A stretch of DNA of 53,254 nt from Clostridiales bacterium DTU073 (GCA_001512665.1 LFSF01000015.1:27951-81204); one strand, 5' to 3'; numbered from the stretch's first letter, positions 33,850-45,274 are shown. Numbers and translations: made by a program. Notes: a model not told the origin generated them from the letters alone.

Positions 33850-34371
33850 TTGAAGAATAATCAAGTATTAGTAATCATGGGCAGTGATTCAGATTGGCCG
33901 ATCATGCAGAAGGCGTTAGCAACTTTAAATGAATTTGCCATAGGTTATGAGGTTCATGTGGCCTCTGCTCATCGTACTACGGATCGTGCTCTTGCTTTAG
34001 CTAGACAGGCTCATTACGATGGTTTTGATGTGATTATTGCCGGAGCAGGTGCAGCAGCTCATTTACCTGGAGTGTTAGCTGCAGTAACTCCTTTGCCGGT
34101 CATAGGAATACCGATTAATGCTACTGCGTTGCAGGGGTTGGATGCTCTTTATGCGATAGTACAAATGCCTTCGGGAATTCCTGTAGCTACAGTTGCTATT
34201 GACGGAGCAAAAAATGCAGCATTGTTGGCTATACAAATCTTAGGTGTAAAGGATAACGCTTTACGACAAAAATTAATAGAATATAAAAAACAGCTGGCTG
34301 AGGAAGTAGCAATAAAAGATGAGAAAATTCAAGAGTCCGTTAGGGAAATGCAAAAACCCCAAAATGCTTAA
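33850..34371 (+). CDS. purE: N5-carboxyaminoimidazole ribonucleotide mutase PurE
   Basis: The TTG at 33850 is the likely start (MKNNQVLVIMGSDSDWPIM); GGAAGGGAGA lies just upstream, whereas the ORF-track ATG at 33817 has no ribosome site. 173 residues. The nucleotide-binding MGSDSDWPIM and SAHRT motifs are present. Class I PurE needs PurK to make its substrate, but purK is not in this operon. It is the first gene of the pur run. Confidence 0.94.
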   Translation: MKNNQVLVIMGSDSDWPIMQKALATLNEFAIGYEVHVASAHRTTDRALALARQAHYDGFDVIIAGAGAAAHLPGVLAAVTPLPVIGIPINATALQGLDALYAIVQMPSGIPVATVAIDGAKNAALLAIQILGVKDNALRQKLIEYKKQLAEEVAIKDEKIQESVREMQKPQNA

Positions 34372-34391
34372 ATTTAAAGGAGGGAAAAAGG

Positions 34392-34646
34392 TTGTTTAAA
34401 GCGATTATTACGATTACATTTAAAAAGAGTATTTTAGACCCTCAGGGAAATGCTGTACATAAGGCTCTAAAGTCTTTAGGTTATGAAGATGTAGAAGATG
34501 TGCGTATGGGTAAACATGTGGAAATATTATTAAGAGGGGATGAACCTCAAGAAGCTGAAACCAAGATTAAGGAAATGTGTTCAAACCTCCTGGTCAATCC
34601 GGTTATTGAAGAGTATCAAGTAGAATTAGTGGAGGTAGAGGTATGA
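34392..34646 (+). CDS. purS: FGAM synthase subunit PurS
   Basis: 84 residues starting with TTG after AAAGGAGGG. FKAIITITFKKSILDPQGNA and the C-terminal [16 protein letters not shown] are typical. PurS is the small structural subunit joining PurQ and PurL in the FGAM synthetase complex. Its stop overlaps the purQ ATG by four bases. Confidence 0.95.
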   Translation: MFKAIITITFKKSILDPQGNAVHKALKSLGYEDVEDVRMGKHVEILLRGDEPQEAETKIKEMCSNLLVNPVIEEYQVELVEVEV

Positions 34647-35347
34647 AATTTGGTGTAGTGGTCTTCCCTGGTTCTAGTTGTGAAGCAGACTGTTATTACA
34701 TAATTGATCAGATTTTGCAGGAACCGGTAAGTTATTTGTGGCATGCAGAACAGGATTTACGAGGCGTAGATTGTTTAATAATTCCGGGTGGTTATGCTTA
34801 TGGTAATTATTTGCGTGCCGGCGCAATTGCTAGTAATTCTCCGATCATGGAGAAGGTAATTGCTTTCGGCAAAAAAGGCGGTTTGATTTTAGGTATCTGT
34901 AATGGTTTCCAAATTCTTACGGAAGCAGGGCTTTTACCCGGTGCCTTAATTAAAAACCGGAGTTTGCGTTTTCAGTGCGAAAATACTTTGTTGCGTGTGG
35001 AACAAACAAACACGCCTTTTACCAGTACATATACACAGCATGAAGTGATTAAAATCCCTATTGCTCATGAGGAGGGCGCATACGTTGCTGATAAGGAAAC
35101 CTTGGAACGACTAGAGAAGGAAGGACGTATTGTTTTCCGTTATTGTAATGAACAAGGTGAGATTACTCCGGAAACTAATCCTAATGGTGCGTTGAATAAT
35201 ATTGCCGGCATAATTAATGAACAGGGAAATATTCTGGGAATGATGCCTCATCCGGAAAGATGTGCGGAAGCTATTTTAGGTGGTGAGGATGGGGAGAGAA
35301 TTTTTAGCTCCCTGCTCGCATGGTGGCAAGGAGGTGCAGGACGATGA
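34643..35347 (+). CDS. purQ: FGAM synthase glutaminase subunit PurQ
   Basis: 234 residues of class I amidotransferase. The nucleophile is in [14 protein letters not shown] and the His/Glu in [10 protein letters not shown]. It supplies ammonia to PurL. It overlaps purS by four bases and purL by four, indicating tight coupling and equal synthesis of the subunits. Confidence 0.96.
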   Translation: MKFGVVVFPGSSCEADCYYIIDQILQEPVSYLWHAEQDLRGVDCLIIPGGYAYGNYLRAGAIASNSPIMEKVIAFGKKGGLILGICNGFQILTEAGLLPGALIKNRSLRFQCENTLLRVEQTNTPFTSTYTQHEVIKIPIAHEEGAYVADKETLERLEKEGRIVFRYCNEQGEITPETNPNGALNNIAGIINEQGNILGMMPHPERCAEAILGGEDGERIFSSLLAWWQGGAGR

Positions 35348-37542
35348 AAGAAGATTTTTGGAAAGAAGTGGGATTATCAGAGAGTGAGTATGAATTAATT
35401 AAAGAGATTTTGCAAAGGGAGCCTAATGAAGTAGAACTGGGAATGTTCGGGGTTATGTGGTCTGAACATTGTAGTTATAAAAACTCGCGTAATGTTTTGA
35501 AACAGTTTCCTACTGAGGCTCCTTGGGTTTTACAAGGTCCTGGTGAAAATGCAGGGGTTATCGATATAGGTGACGGTCAGGCAGTTGCTTTTAAAATCGA
35601 GAGTCATAATCATCCCTCAGCTATAGAACCGTATCAAGGTGCAGCTACCGGCGTGGGAGGCATTATTCGCGATATTTTTACAATGGGGGCAAGACCTATT
35701 GCTTCCTTAAACTCTTTACGCTTTGGTTCTTTAAAGAGTAAGAAAACACAATACCTTTTTAGTGGAGTTGTATCAGGTATCGCCGGTTATGGCAATCGGA
35801 TAGGAGTACCTACAGTTGCAGGGGAAGTATATTTTCATCCCTCTTATGAAGATAATTGTCTGGTCAACGCTATGAGTGTTGGCTTAATGAATCATGAAGA
35901 ATTAGCGAAAGGATTTGCCAGTGGCCCCGGAAATCCAGTATTTGTTGTTGGTGCGCGTACGGGTAGAGACGGAATTCACGGGGCTACTTTTGCTTCGGAA
36001 GAATTAAGTGAGGCCACGGAGGAAAAACGACCGGCCGTTCAAGCAGGTGACCCCTTTATGGAAAAACTTTTAATGGAAGCTTGTTTGGAAGTAATTAAGA
36101 CCGGTTATGTTGTAGGTATGCAAGATATGGGTGCTGCCGGTATCACTAGTTCTGCTTGTGAAATGGCTTCACGGGCGGGTACAGGGATTGAAATAGATGT
36201 AGCGAAAGTACCGTGTCGTGAAGAGGGGATGAGTGCTTATGAAATCCTCTTATCAGAATCTCAGGAAAGAATGCTTATTGTCGTACAAAAAGGGAAGGAA
36301 AAAGAAGTACAGGATATCTTTACGAAGTGGGATTTAGAGGCTACTGTGATCGGGCAGGTTACTGCTGATGGGCAGATGACGATTAGGGAAGGTAAAGAAA
36401 TTGTTGCACAGATTCCGGCAAAGGCTTTGACAGAATTATGTCCACGTTATGATCGTGAAGCTAAAGAACCTGAATATTTGGCTCAAGCTCAAGGGTATGA
36501 TTTAGCTTCTTTACCGGAGATGGAGGATTATGGCAAAGTCTTGGTGACTTTATTAGGAACGCCCACGATTGCCAGTAAAGAATGGGTATACAGTCAGTTT
36601 GACTATATGGTGGGTACAAATACTGTTGTACCGCCGGGCAGTGATGCTGCTGTGCTAAGAATTAAAGGATACAATAAAGGTATTGCGATGAAGGTAGACG
36701 GTAATTCTCGCTATGTTTACCTGGATCCTTATCGGGGAGGGCAAATTGCAGTAGCAGAAGCTGCGCGTAATATTATTTGCACCGGTGGTAAACCTTTAGC
36801 GATAACAGATTGCTTGAATTTTGGTAATCCGGAAAAACCGGAGATTTTCTGGCAGTTTAAACAAGCTGTAGCGGGAATGAGCGAAGCTTGTCGAGTCTTA
36901 GGGACTCCTGTTGTGGGTGGAAATGTTAGTTTATATAACGAAACAAATGGGGAAGCGATCTATCCTACACCGATTGTGGGAATTGTCGGTTTAGTTGAAG
37001 ATTTGGCGCATGTAACCACACTTGGTTTTAAACAGGAGGAAGATATAATAATTCTCTTAGGTATAACTAAGGATGAGTTAGGTGCCAGTACCTATCTTAG
37101 TGTAATTCATGGATTGGAAGCAGGAAAAACGCCGGAAATTGATTTGGAATTAGAGAAACAGGTTCAACAGGCGACTTTAGAATTAATTAAAATGGGTTTA
37201 GTTGTTTCTGCTCATGATTGTTCTGAGGGGGGGCTGGCTGTTGCCTTAGCGGAATGTTGTATACAGGGTAAAATCGGCGCAGATGTAGCTTTGACCGAAA
37301 ATATTCGCCCGAGCAGTATTCTTTTTGGGGAATCTCAGTCCAGAATAATCATTTCCATTAACAAGAGTAAAATTGATTTGGTTTTACAACAATTGAAAAA
37401 GTTCCAGGTTCCTTATAAAGTTTTGGGAAGTGTAGGAGGAGATTCATTAAACATTGCCGGTTCCGGTTGGAAGGTTAATGTTGATGTAGCTGAGATGGAG
37501 GAAAAATATCGGGAGGCAATAGCATGCTTAATGAAGGGATAG
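35344..37542 (+). CDS. purL: FGAM synthase subunit PurL (small type)
   Basis: 732 residues from the ATG at 35344, eight bases after AAGGAGG; the ORF-track start at 35320 lies well inside purQ. Motifs are [33 protein letters not shown], and [14 protein letters not shown] near the C-terminus. It performs the ATP-dependent amidation of FGAR to FGAM with PurS and PurQ. Its 3' end overlaps purF by 19 bp. Confidence 0.97.
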   Translation: MKEDFWKEVGLSESEYELIKEILQREPNEVELGMFGVMWSEHCSYKNSRNVLKQFPTEAPWVLQGPGENAGVIDIGDGQAVAFKIESHNHPSAIEPYQGAATGVGGIIRDIFTMGARPIASLNSLRFGSLKSKKTQYLFSGVVSGIAGYGNRIGVPTVAGEVYFHPSYEDNCLVNAMSVGLMNHEELAKGFASGPGNPVFVVGARTGRDGIHGATFASEELSEATEEKRPAVQAGDPFMEKLLMEACLEVIKTGYVVGMQDMGAAGITSSACEMASRAGTGIEIDVAKVPCREEGMSAYEILLSESQERMLIVVQKGKEKEVQDIFTKWDLEATVIGQVTADGQMTIREGKEIVAQIPAKALTELCPRYDREAKEPEYLAQAQGYDLASLPEMEDYGKVLVTLLGTPTIASKEWVYSQFDYMVGTNTVVPPGSDAAVLRIKGYNKGIAMKVDGNSRYVYLDPYRGGQIAVAEAARNIICTGGKPLAITDCLNFGNPEKPEIFWQFKQAVAGMSEACRVLGTPVVGGNVSLYNETNGEAIYPTPIVGIVGLVEDLAHVTTLGFKQEEDIIILLGITKDELGASTYLSVIHGLEAGKTPEIDLELEKQVQQATLELIKMGLVVSAHDCSEGGLAVALAECCIQGKIGADVALTENIRPSSILFGESQSRIIISINKSKIDLVLQQLKKFQVPYKVLGSVGGDSLNIAGSGWKVNVDVAEMEEKYREAIACLMKG

Positions 37543-38999
37543 AACATGGTTTGACGGAGGCAGATAATCTTTGGCAGAAAGATAAGATGGAAGAAGCTTG
37601 TGGGGTTTTTGGCATTTATGCTCCCGGAAAAGATGTAGCACGATTGACTTATTATGCTTTATATGCTCTGCAGCATCGTGGGCAGGAAAGCGCCGGAATT
37701 GGTGTTACCGAGGGTAACGGGATCAAGATACATAAGGCAATGGGCTTGGTTTCAGAGGTTTTTACCGAGCAAATCATTTCCGGTTTAAAAGGAGATATCG
37801 GTATTGGCCATGTCCGGTATTCGACCATGGGCTCTAATTTAGCTGTTAATTCCGAGCCACTGGTTTGTCATTATTTAAAAGGTGATTTGGCAGTTGCTCA
37901 TAACGGGAATGTGATCAATGCCCAGGAGTTGAAGAAAAAGTTAGCGGCCAATGGGGCAGTATTTCAATCAACCATTGATTCAGAACTTATCGCTAATTTA
38001 ATTGCCCGTTACGCACAGGATACATTGGAAGAAGCATTAACCAAAACGATGATAGATCTTAAAGGAAGCTACGCTTTAGTAATCATGACGGAAGATAAAT
38101 TGGTTGGGGTGAGAGATCCCTATGGAAATCGACCGCTTTGTCTTGGTAAATTGGATAATGCGTATCTTCTTGCTTCCGAATCTTGTGCTTTTGATGTGCT
38201 GGGAGCTGAATTTATCAGGGATGTTGCTCCCGGGGAAATAGTGATCATTGACCGGCAAGGAGTACATTCACATCAATTTTTATCTTCAGTTGAACGTGCT
38301 CTATGTGCTTTTGAATTTGTTTATTTTGCCCGTCCTGATTCTAATATTGACGGGATTAATGTGATGGAAGCACGGAGGAACATGGGCAGAGAATTAGCTA
38401 AGGAAAGTCCGGTTGATGTAGATATTGTTATTCCTGTACCTGATTCCGGGATAGCCGGTGCCCTTGGTTATGCTGAAGCTCGGAATATCTTTTATGATAT
38501 GGGATTAATGAAAAATCGTTACATCGGGAGAACTTTTATTGGCCCGCAACAGAAAGATCGGGATTTAGCGGTGCATTTAAAGTTAAATCCGGTAAAAAGG
38601 TTAATAGAAGGGAAAAAAGTTGGTATTGTTGATGATTCGATAGTCAGAGGAACTACAAGCAAGCGGATTGTCCAACTACTACGAGAAAAAGGAGCCAAAG
38701 AGGTGCATATGTTGATTACTTCACCTCCGGTTATTGCTCCTTGCTATTATGGGATAGATACTTCCGAGAGGGCTCAACTTATTGCCGCACAGAAATCATT
38801 AGATGAAGTAAGAGCATATATTAATGCGGATTCCTTGTCATATTTAAGCATGGAAGGGCTTTATCGTGCTTTGGGACAAGAATGCGGATTTTGTACAGCT
38901 TGTCTTAGTGAGAATTATCCTTTAGGGTTACCTGTCGGTGGAAAGTTGGGTAAACATATTACGGAGATTTCCACACCAAAGCGAAAGGAGGTCCGGTAA
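37524..38999 (+). CDS. purF: Amidophosphoribosyltransferase PurF
   Basis: 491 residues from the ATG at 37524 (GGGAGG eight bases upstream, inside purL). Residues 1-25 are a propeptide ahead of the nucleophile Cys in [12 protein letters not shown], longer than the 11 residues of the Bacillus subtilis enzyme. The PRPP motif is [19 protein letters not shown]. Cys residues at [16 protein letters not shown] and [13 protein letters not shown] match the [4Fe-4S] type of Bacillus PurF. It commits PRPP to purine synthesis. The stop shares one base with the purM start. Confidence 0.96.
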   Translation: MLNEGIEHGLTEADNLWQKDKMEEACGVFGIYAPGKDVARLTYYALYALQHRGQESAGIGVTEGNGIKIHKAMGLVSEVFTEQIISGLKGDIGIGHVRYSTMGSNLAVNSEPLVCHYLKGDLAVAHNGNVINAQELKKKLAANGAVFQSTIDSELIANLIARYAQDTLEEALTKTMIDLKGSYALVIMTEDKLVGVRDPYGNRPLCLGKLDNAYLLASESCAFDVLGAEFIRDVAPGEIVIIDRQGVHSHQFLSSVERALCAFEFVYFARPDSNIDGINVMEARRNMGRELAKESPVDVDIVIPVPDSGIAGALGYAEARNIFYDMGLMKNRYIGRTFIGPQQKDRDLAVHLKLNPVKRLIEGKKVGIVDDSIVRGTTSKRIVQLLREKGAKEVHMLITSPPVIAPCYYGIDTSERAQLIAAQKSLDEVRAYINADSLSYLSMEGLYRALGQECGFCTACLSENYPLGLPVGGKLGKHITEISTPKRKEVR

Positions 39000-40048
39000 T
39001 GGAGGCTAAACAGAGCTGGACTTATCGGGAAGCAGGAGTAGATATTGATCAGGGTAATAAAGCGGTTGAATTAATAAAACCAATCGTTGCCAAAACGATG
39101 CGACCGGAAGTATTAGGTGGTATAGGTGGGTTTGGGTCTTTATTTGCTTTAGATATAGGAAAATATCAACAGCCTGTTTTAGTTTCCGGAACGGATGGTG
39201 TGGGAACAAAACTGGCGGTGGCGCACAAAATAGGGAAACATGATACCATTGGGATTGATTGTGTGGCCATGTGTGTCAATGATGTGCTGGTATTGGGCGC
39301 AGAACCGCTTTTCTTCTTAGATTATTTGGCTGTAGGTAAATTAGACCCGGAGCAGGTAGCGGCGATAGTAACCGGAATAGCAGAAGGCTGTCAACAGGCC
39401 GGATGTGCTTTAATTGGGGGAGAAACAGCGGAAATGCCGGGTTTTTATCGACCCGGTGAATATGATGTGGCCGGATTTACTGTGGGTATTGTGGATCGGG
39501 ATAAAATAATTGACGGACAGACCATTAGACCTGGAGATGTTCTGGTGGGCTTGCCTTCTAATGGTTTACATTCCAATGGTTTTTCTCTGGCCCGTAAAAT
39601 ATTCTTTGAGGTTTATGGTTGGGATCCTGAGAAGTATGTGCCGGAACTTGGTTGTACATTAGGTGAAGAATTATTAAAATCCACTAGAATTTATGTGAAA
39701 TTAGTACAACAGATTATGCAGAAATTTACAATTAAGGGGATGGCTCATATTACCGGGGGAGGACTTATGGAGAATCTGCCTCGTATTTTGCCTCCCGATT
39801 GTCATTTGGAAGTGGAATATGGAAGTTGGCCGGTTCCTACTGTTTTTGATCTATTGGCACAAGGTGGAAAAATAGAGACTTTAGAAATGCTTCGTACTTT
39901 CAACATGGGAATAGGGTTTGTTTTAATTCTCGATGCTGAAAGCGGGAATAGTTTAATTAAGTGGTTAAAACAAAAGGGAGAAGAAGCCTATATAATAGGA
40001 CAGGCTGTGATAGGTATCCCCGGGGTATCGGTGAGGGGGCTAAAATAG
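38999..40048 (+). CDS. purM: Phosphoribosylformylglycinamidine cyclo-ligase (AIR synthase) PurM
   Basis: 349 residues. AAAGGAGGTCC precedes the ATG. Motifs are GGFGSLFALDIGKYQQPVL, SGTDGVGTKLAVA, LIGGETAEMPGFY and HITGGGLMENLPRILP. It converts FGAM to AIR with ATP. It overlaps purF and purN by one base each. Confidence 0.97.
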   Translation: MEAKQSWTYREAGVDIDQGNKAVELIKPIVAKTMRPEVLGGIGGFGSLFALDIGKYQQPVLVSGTDGVGTKLAVAHKIGKHDTIGIDCVAMCVNDVLVLGAEPLFFLDYLAVGKLDPEQVAAIVTGIAEGCQQAGCALIGGETAEMPGFYRPGEYDVAGFTVGIVDRDKIIDGQTIRPGDVLVGLPSNGLHSNGFSLARKIFFEVYGWDPEKYVPELGCTLGEELLKSTRIYVKLVQQIMQKFTIKGMAHITGGGLMENLPRILPPDCHLEVEYGSWPVPTVFDLLAQGGKIETLEMLRTFNMGIGFVLILDAESGNSLIKWLKQKGEEAYIIGQAVIGIPGVSVRGLK

Positions 40049-40677
40049 TGGATAAACGGCGCTTAGCTGTGTTTGTTTCCGGTAGAGGATCAAACATGCA
40101 GAGCATTATAGATGCTTGTAAAGATGGCAGAATAAATGGTGAGGTAGTTGTAGTAATCAGTGATAAAGAAAATGCTTTTGCTTTGACACGGGCAAAGAAG
40201 GAGGGGATTAGTTCTTTTTGTCTTGATCCGTCCAGATTTGCGACAAAACAGGAATACGAAGAAAAATTAGCACAAGCTATAAGTGAATATGCGGTGGACT
40301 ATTTACTCTTGGCCGGTTTTATGCGGGTGCTCTCGCCTGTTTTTATTAACGCAGTAAGGATTCCAATCTTGAATATTCACCCTTCGCTTTTGCCGGCTTT
40401 TACAGGGCTTCATGCTCAACGGCAGGCTTTGGAGTATGGGGTGCGTTTTAGTGGTTGTACTGTACACTTCGTGGATCAAGGTGTGGATACAGGACCGATT
40501 ATTTTGCAGGCGGTAGTACCGGTCTATCCTGATGATACAGAAGAAAGTTTGTCACAACGTATTCTTCAAGAAGAACATCAACTTTATCCTCAAGCAGTTC
40601 AACTCCTTTGTGAGGGGAGAATTCGTTGTGAAGGCAGAAAGGTGATTATAACAAAGGAGGAACAGAAGGTTGAGTAA
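40048..40677 (+). CDS. purN: Phosphoribosylglycinamide formyltransferase PurN
   Basis: 209 residues from the GTG at 40048, which overlaps the purM stop and follows GAGGGGG; the ORF-track start at 39961 is inside purM. Motifs are VFVSGRGSNMQSIIDA, the catalytic Asn/His in ILNIHPSLLPAFTG and the catalytic Asp in VDTGPIILQA. It uses 10-formyl-THF. The folate cyclo-ligase at 18877 and this gene both depend on one-carbon units. Confidence 0.96.
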   Translation: MDKRRLAVFVSGRGSNMQSIIDACKDGRINGEVVVVISDKENAFALTRAKKEGISSFCLDPSRFATKQEYEEKLAQAISEYAVDYLLLAGFMRVLSPVFINAVRIPILNIHPSLLPAFTGLHAQRQALEYGVRFSGCTVHFVDQGVDTGPIILQAVVPVYPDDTEESLSQRILQEEHQLYPQAVQLLCEGRIRCEGRKVIITKEEQKVE

Positions 40678-42211
40678 ATGTGCCCTGATTAGTGTATCGG
40701 ATAAAAATGGGGTCGTGGGTTTTGCGCAAGGACTTCAGGAGTTAGGATATAAAATTATTTCTACGGGGGGAACCGCACAAATTCTCCGCGAGGCAGGGGT
40801 AAAGGTTTTAGGTGCCTCTGAAGTGACAGGCTTTCCGGAAATTCTCGATGGGAGAGTAAAAACATTACATCCCAAAATTCATGCCGGTATCTTGGCACGG
40901 AATACGGCAGAGCATTTAGCACAAATAGCAGAGCTGGGGATAGAAGCTATTGATTTGGTCGTGGTTAATCTTTATCCCTTTAGAGAAACGGTAGCAAAAA
41001 AGGGAGTTACTTTGGCAGAGGCCATTGAAAATATTGATATTGGCGGACCGTCAATGGTGCGTGCGGCAGCCAAAAATTACGAACGGGTTACCGTTGTTGT
41101 TGATCCGGCAGCTTATGAGGATATCTTAGAACAGTTGCGGGAGCAGGGCGAGATTTCTTTGGAAACAAGAGCAAGATTGGCACTGGAAGCTTTTGCTCAC
41201 ACAGCTTCTTATGATGTGGCGATTACTCAATATCTAAGTAAAACTTTAGAGGATACAGCATTTCCGCGACATTGGTTTTTAGAGGGCGAAAAAATCCAGG
41301 ATTTACGTTATGGAGAAAACCCCCACCAAAAAGCGGCTTTTTATAAGTTTAAAGGAAATCAGCAGGGAACTTTGACAGGAGCAAAAAAATTGCAGGGAAA
41401 AGAATTATCATATAACAACCTCGTTGATGTGGAATCAGCCTGGTCGATTGTTAATGAGTTTTCGGAACCGGCTGCAGCTATTATTAAGCATACTAATCCC
41501 TGCGGGGCTTCTATTGGCAAAGATATTCATGAGGCATATGTACGGGCTTATGAATCTGATACTCTTTCAGCTTTTGGGGGTATTGTCGGATTAAACCGAG
41601 AAGTGGATAAAGCTACTGCAGAAGAAATTAAGAAAATATTTATGGAAGTGATTATAGCGCCTTCTTTTAGTGCAGAAGCACGGGAAATTTTAGCAACAAA
41701 GAAAAACCTGCGGCTGATCGAGATGGGTAATCAGCCACAGTTTGGAGAGAAGATGGATTACTGGCTGGAACCGGTTAGTGGTGGTTTTCTTCTTCAGGAA
41801 AAGGATAGAGCTAAGGTTGTGGTTGCGGATTTAAAGGTGGTTACGAAGAGACAACCAACGGCAGAACAAATCGATGAGCTTCTTTTTGCTTGGAAAATCG
41901 TGAAGCATGTGAAATCAAATGCTATTGTTTTGACTAAGAATAAACAAATTTTAGGTGTTGGCGCCGGTCAGATGAATCGAGTGGGTGCAGCTGAGATTGC
42001 CCTGAAACAAGCTAAGGACAAGGTTAGAGGTGCAGTTTTGGCTTCTGATGCCTTCTTTCCTTTTTCCGATACTGTAGAGATAGCGGCTAAAGCAGGAATT
42101 AGTGCAATTATTCAGCCGGGTGGTTCTATTAAAGATGAGGATGTAATTGCTAAAGCAGATGAATATGGGATTACGATGGTCTTTACCGGCATACGGCATT
42201 TTAAGCATTAA
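40670..42211 (+). CDS. purH: Bifunctional AICAR transformylase/IMP cyclohydrolase PurH
   Basis: 513 residues starting with TTG after AAAGGAGGAAC and overlapping purN by eight bases. The N-terminal MGS-like cyclohydrolase part has [17 protein letters not shown] and [13 protein letters not shown]. The C-terminal transformylase has [18 protein letters not shown] and [15 protein letters not shown]. It completes the last two steps to IMP. Confidence 0.97.
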   Translation: MSKCALISVSDKNGVVGFAQGLQELGYKIISTGGTAQILREAGVKVLGASEVTGFPEILDGRVKTLHPKIHAGILARNTAEHLAQIAELGIEAIDLVVVNLYPFRETVAKKGVTLAEAIENIDIGGPSMVRAAAKNYERVTVVVDPAAYEDILEQLREQGEISLETRARLALEAFAHTASYDVAITQYLSKTLEDTAFPRHWFLEGEKIQDLRYGENPHQKAAFYKFKGNQQGTLTGAKKLQGKELSYNNLVDVESAWSIVNEFSEPAAAIIKHTNPCGASIGKDIHEAYVRAYESDTLSAFGGIVGLNREVDKATAEEIKKIFMEVIIAPSFSAEAREILATKKNLRLIEMGNQPQFGEKMDYWLEPVSGGFLLQEKDRAKVVVADLKVVTKRQPTAEQIDELLFAWKIVKHVKSNAIVLTKNKQILGVGAGQMNRVGAAEIALKQAKDKVRGAVLASDAFFPFSDTVEIAAKAGISAIIQPGGSIKDEDVIAKADEYGITMVFTGIRHFKH

Positions 42212-42224
42212 GAGGTGAGAGAGT

Positions 42225-43499
42225 ATGACCAAGTTGAAAATTTTAGTTGTGGGTAGTGGCGGACGTGAACATACTCTAGTATGGAAATTAGCTCAAAGTA
42301 AATTAGTTGAGAAAATCTATTGCGCTCCCGGAAATGTAGGGATGATTCCCTTAGCGGAGCTTGTTCCGCTTCAGGTAGATGATCTAAGCGGTATAGTTAA
42401 TTTTTGTGAGAAAGAAAAAGTGGATTTGGTAGTTGTCGGACCGGAACTGCCTCTTACTTTAGGACTTGTTGATGCTTTAGAGGAAAAAGGAATAAAAGCA
42501 TTTGGACCGAAGAAGAAAGCGGCAGAGCTTGAAGGCAGTAAGGTTTTTGCTAAAGATTTAATGCATCGTTATGGAATACCTACCGCTCGTTATGGTGTAT
42601 TTCGTGAGGTACAGACTGCTCGAGATTTCGCTCGTGAATTAGCAGGACCATGGGTAGTAAAGGCTGATGGGCTTGCTGCCGGGAAGGGTGTATTGATTTG
42701 TTCTACACTGGAAGAAACAGATGTTGCCATTGAAAAAATTTTAGTGGAGAAAATTTTTGGAACAGCAGGAGAAAAAGTAATAATTGAGGAATTTATAGAG
42801 GGTGAAGAGTTAAGTCTGATGGCTTTCAGTGATGGGCAAACTGTGATTCCGATGGTTTCCGCTCAGGATCATAAAAGAGTTTTTGATGGCGATCAAGGTC
42901 CCAATACCGGAGGTATGGGGGCGTATTCTCCTGCACCGGTTGCTACGCCTGAACTATGTAAAGTAATTGAAGAGCAGGTATTACAACCGACAATTAAGGC
43001 AATGGCGCAAGAGGGACGCACCTTTAAAGGAGTATTATATGCCGGGTTGATGATTACGGCACAGGGACCACGTGTATTAGAGTTTAATGCTCGTTTTGGT
43101 GATCCGGAAACTCAAGTGATTTTACCCAGATTAAAAAGTGATCTGGTGGAGATTATTTTAGCGGTATGTGAGGAGAGATTGGCTGAGCAGGAAATTGTTT
43201 GGCGGGAAGAGGCATGTGTTAGTGTAGTTATGGCTTCTCAAGGGTATCCTGGCAGCTATAAAACCGGGTTACAAATTAAAGGATTGACAGATGTGGAGGA
43301 TGATATTTTCGTTTTTCACAGTGGTACTGCTTTGAAGGATGGGGAGATTGTAACGGCAGGCGGCAGAGTTTTAGCTGTTACTGCTTTAGGAGAAAATTTG
43401 CGCCAAGCTGTAGATTCTGTCTATCGTGCAGTCAAGAAAATAAATTTCTCAGGAGCTCATTATCGCCAAGATATAGCATATCGCGCTTTCCTTCGTTAA
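42225..43499 (+). CDS. purD: Phosphoribosylamine-glycine ligase PurD
   Basis: 424-residue ATP-grasp enzyme. Motifs are VVGSGGREHTLVWKLAQS, the ATP loop VVKADGLAAGKGVLI, EEFIEGEELSLMAF, GPNTGGMGAYSPAP and EFNARFGDPETQVIL. It joins phosphoribosylamine and glycine. It is the last gene of the pur operon, 13 bp after purH. No strong terminator follows before the next gene at 43540. Confidence 0.97.
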   Translation: MTKLKILVVGSGGREHTLVWKLAQSKLVEKIYCAPGNVGMIPLAELVPLQVDDLSGIVNFCEKEKVDLVVVGPELPLTLGLVDALEEKGIKAFGPKKKAAELEGSKVFAKDLMHRYGIPTARYGVFREVQTARDFARELAGPWVVKADGLAAGKGVLICSTLEETDVAIEKILVEKIFGTAGEKVIIEEFIEGEELSLMAFSDGQTVIPMVSAQDHKRVFDGDQGPNTGGMGAYSPAPVATPELCKVIEEQVLQPTIKAMAQEGRTFKGVLYAGLMITAQGPRVLEFNARFGDPETQVILPRLKSDLVEIILAVCEERLAEQEIVWREEACVSVVMASQGYPGSYKTGLQIKGLTDVEDDIFVFHSGTALKDGEIVTAGGRVLAVTALGENLRQAVDSVYRAVKKINFSGAHYRQDIAYRAFLR

Positions 43500-43539
43500 A
43501 AAATAGATAATTTTATTTATATAGGGGGACCAAGGACGC

Positions 43540-45144
43540 ATGCTGGATAAAAAGGTAGATAAACTTGCAAGTGTTTTAAAAAAGTATTTTCTTGTGTTTA
43601 GTTTGTTGGGATTGGTTACAGGTTTGTCTATCTACAGTATTTTGTCGTATAATTCATTATTGAAAAGTTCTTGGATTAATATAGCTAAAATTAGAGATGA
43701 GCAAGCTAGATATCTTGATAATTGGTTTAAAGAGCGAGCCATGATTATCAATAATATTGCTTTTAGTAAGGCGGTAAAGGAAAATGATTTAACAGAGATG
43801 AAAGCTGTGTTTAAAGAACAGCTGGGATTAACGACAGGGTTTGAGAATTTAGGTTATATTGACCGGGAGGGTAATGTTTTACTTTATGGACAAGTTGAAT
43901 ATACTGATGTTAATGTAGCGGACCGAGATTACTTTAAGGAAGCGATGCGGGGAAAAAGTTGTATTAGTGAGCTTATAATCAGTAGATTTACTAATAATCA
44001 AGTTGTAAACGTATCGTGTCCGGTTATCTCTGATCAAGGGGAAATTTCCGGGGTTGTTTTTGCACCATTAAGATGGTCGAAAATAATAGGGATAATTTCC
44101 TTTTATCATTTTGATAATACGGTAAAAAGTTATCTTGTGGATAGAAAAGGGGCAATTTTTACCAGTTCATCCGAAGTAAGTGAAGAGGAGTTAGCAATTA
44201 GAGCATCAGTAATAGACATGCTTAAGAATGAGGGAAAAAGTTCCGGTGAATACCAAAACAGCCAAGGTGCACAAATTTTCGGAACTTATAAAAAATTAGA
44301 TAATTACGTTTGGGGTTTGTTGGTAGAAGTTGAGAAGTCTACGGTAGTTGAAAAATTTCATCAGGAAATGTGGTATATTATTTTATTTGTTTTTTTAATT
44401 TATCTATTGCTCATTTATCCTTTGTCCCGATTTGTTGCCGGAAACATTGTGCATCCTCTAGAGCAGTTGGTGAAAGGTATAATTCAGTTTGTGAATAATT
44501 GTGAAAAAGAGACAAATTTGCAATTAGTAGAAGAAGGATTATGTTATGAAGAAATGGCTGTTATTAAAGAATCTCTCGGAGAAATAGGACAAAAATTTAG
44601 TAATATGCAACGTCTTTTACAGAGCCAGGTTTTTTATGAACCTTTGACCGGTTTAGCTAACAAACGCTATTTTTTGTTAAGAACTCAAGAAATTACGGAA
44701 TTGGCCTTTAGAAAGCGTACACCTTGTTCATTAATTAGTTTTAGTATTGATAATTTTATGCAGATTAAAGAGAAGTTCGGGCTAGAGTTTTCGGAAAAAG
44801 TTTTAGTACATACTGCTGATATATTAGGGGAAACCGCTCGGCTCGGGGATTTTTTAAGCCGAACGGAGGAAGAAAGGTTTGCGTTGATTTTACCGGAGAC
44901 AGATGCTCAGGAAGCTATGCAGATGGCAGAGCTTTTAAGGAAGAAAATTATGGAAAATCCTGTAGAAGTAGGTTATGACAGTGTTTCTTTTACTATAAGT
45001 GTAGGTATAGCAACTTTCTTAGGCGATTCGGAAAAATATGAAAACAGTTTAGATTTACAGGAAGAACTTTTTGCTGAATCAACGAAAGGGATGTTAACTG
45101 CACAAAAAAATGGTGGAAATACTGTTAAATTTACTGGCTTATGA
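43540..45144 (+). CDS. Membrane Cache sensor with a degenerate GGDEF domain
   Basis: 534 residues. A first membrane segment (FLVFSLLGLVTGLSIYSIL), an extracellular dCache-like domain (NLGYIDREGNVLLYGQVEY, VADRDYFKEAMRGKSCISEL), a second membrane segment (MWYIILFVFLIYLLLIYPL), a HAMP-like linker and a C-terminal GGDEF domain (YEPLTGLANKRYFLL to AQKNGGNTVKF). The signature RWGGEEF is replaced by RTEEERF, and the usual LDxFKxxND is IDNFMQIKEKF. Diguanylate cyclase activity is therefore unlikely. It may act as a ligand sensor or c-di-GMP/GTP-binding regulator. The intact cyclase at 46007 is nearby. Confidence 0.88.
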   Translation: MLDKKVDKLASVLKKYFLVFSLLGLVTGLSIYSILSYNSLLKSSWINIAKIRDEQARYLDNWFKERAMIINNIAFSKAVKENDLTEMKAVFKEQLGLTTGFENLGYIDREGNVLLYGQVEYTDVNVADRDYFKEAMRGKSCISELIISRFTNNQVVNVSCPVISDQGEISGVVFAPLRWSKIIGIISFYHFDNTVKSYLVDRKGAIFTSSSEVSEEELAIRASVIDMLKNEGKSSGEYQNSQGAQIFGTYKKLDNYVWGLLVEVEKSTVVEKFHQEMWYIILFVFLIYLLLIYPLSRFVAGNIVHPLEQLVKGIIQFVNNCEKETNLQLVEEGLCYEEMAVIKESLGEIGQKFSNMQRLLQSQVFYEPLTGLANKRYFLLRTQEITELAFRKRTPCSLISFSIDNFMQIKEKFGLEFSEKVLVHTADILGETARLGDFLSRTEEERFALILPETDAQEAMQMAELLRKKIMENPVEVGYDSVSFTISVGIATFLGDSEKYENSLDLQEELFAESTKGMLTAQKNGGNTVKFTGL

Positions 45145-45274
45145 TTACTTAGATACACAATTAACAAGAATAGTATGAGTATTTTTGCTTAGATATTATT
45201 TGACAAAAAGAGCTATTTTGGTTAAAATAATAATTGCGTTGTAGTAGTAGATTTTGAATTTTTTGCTTTATTAT

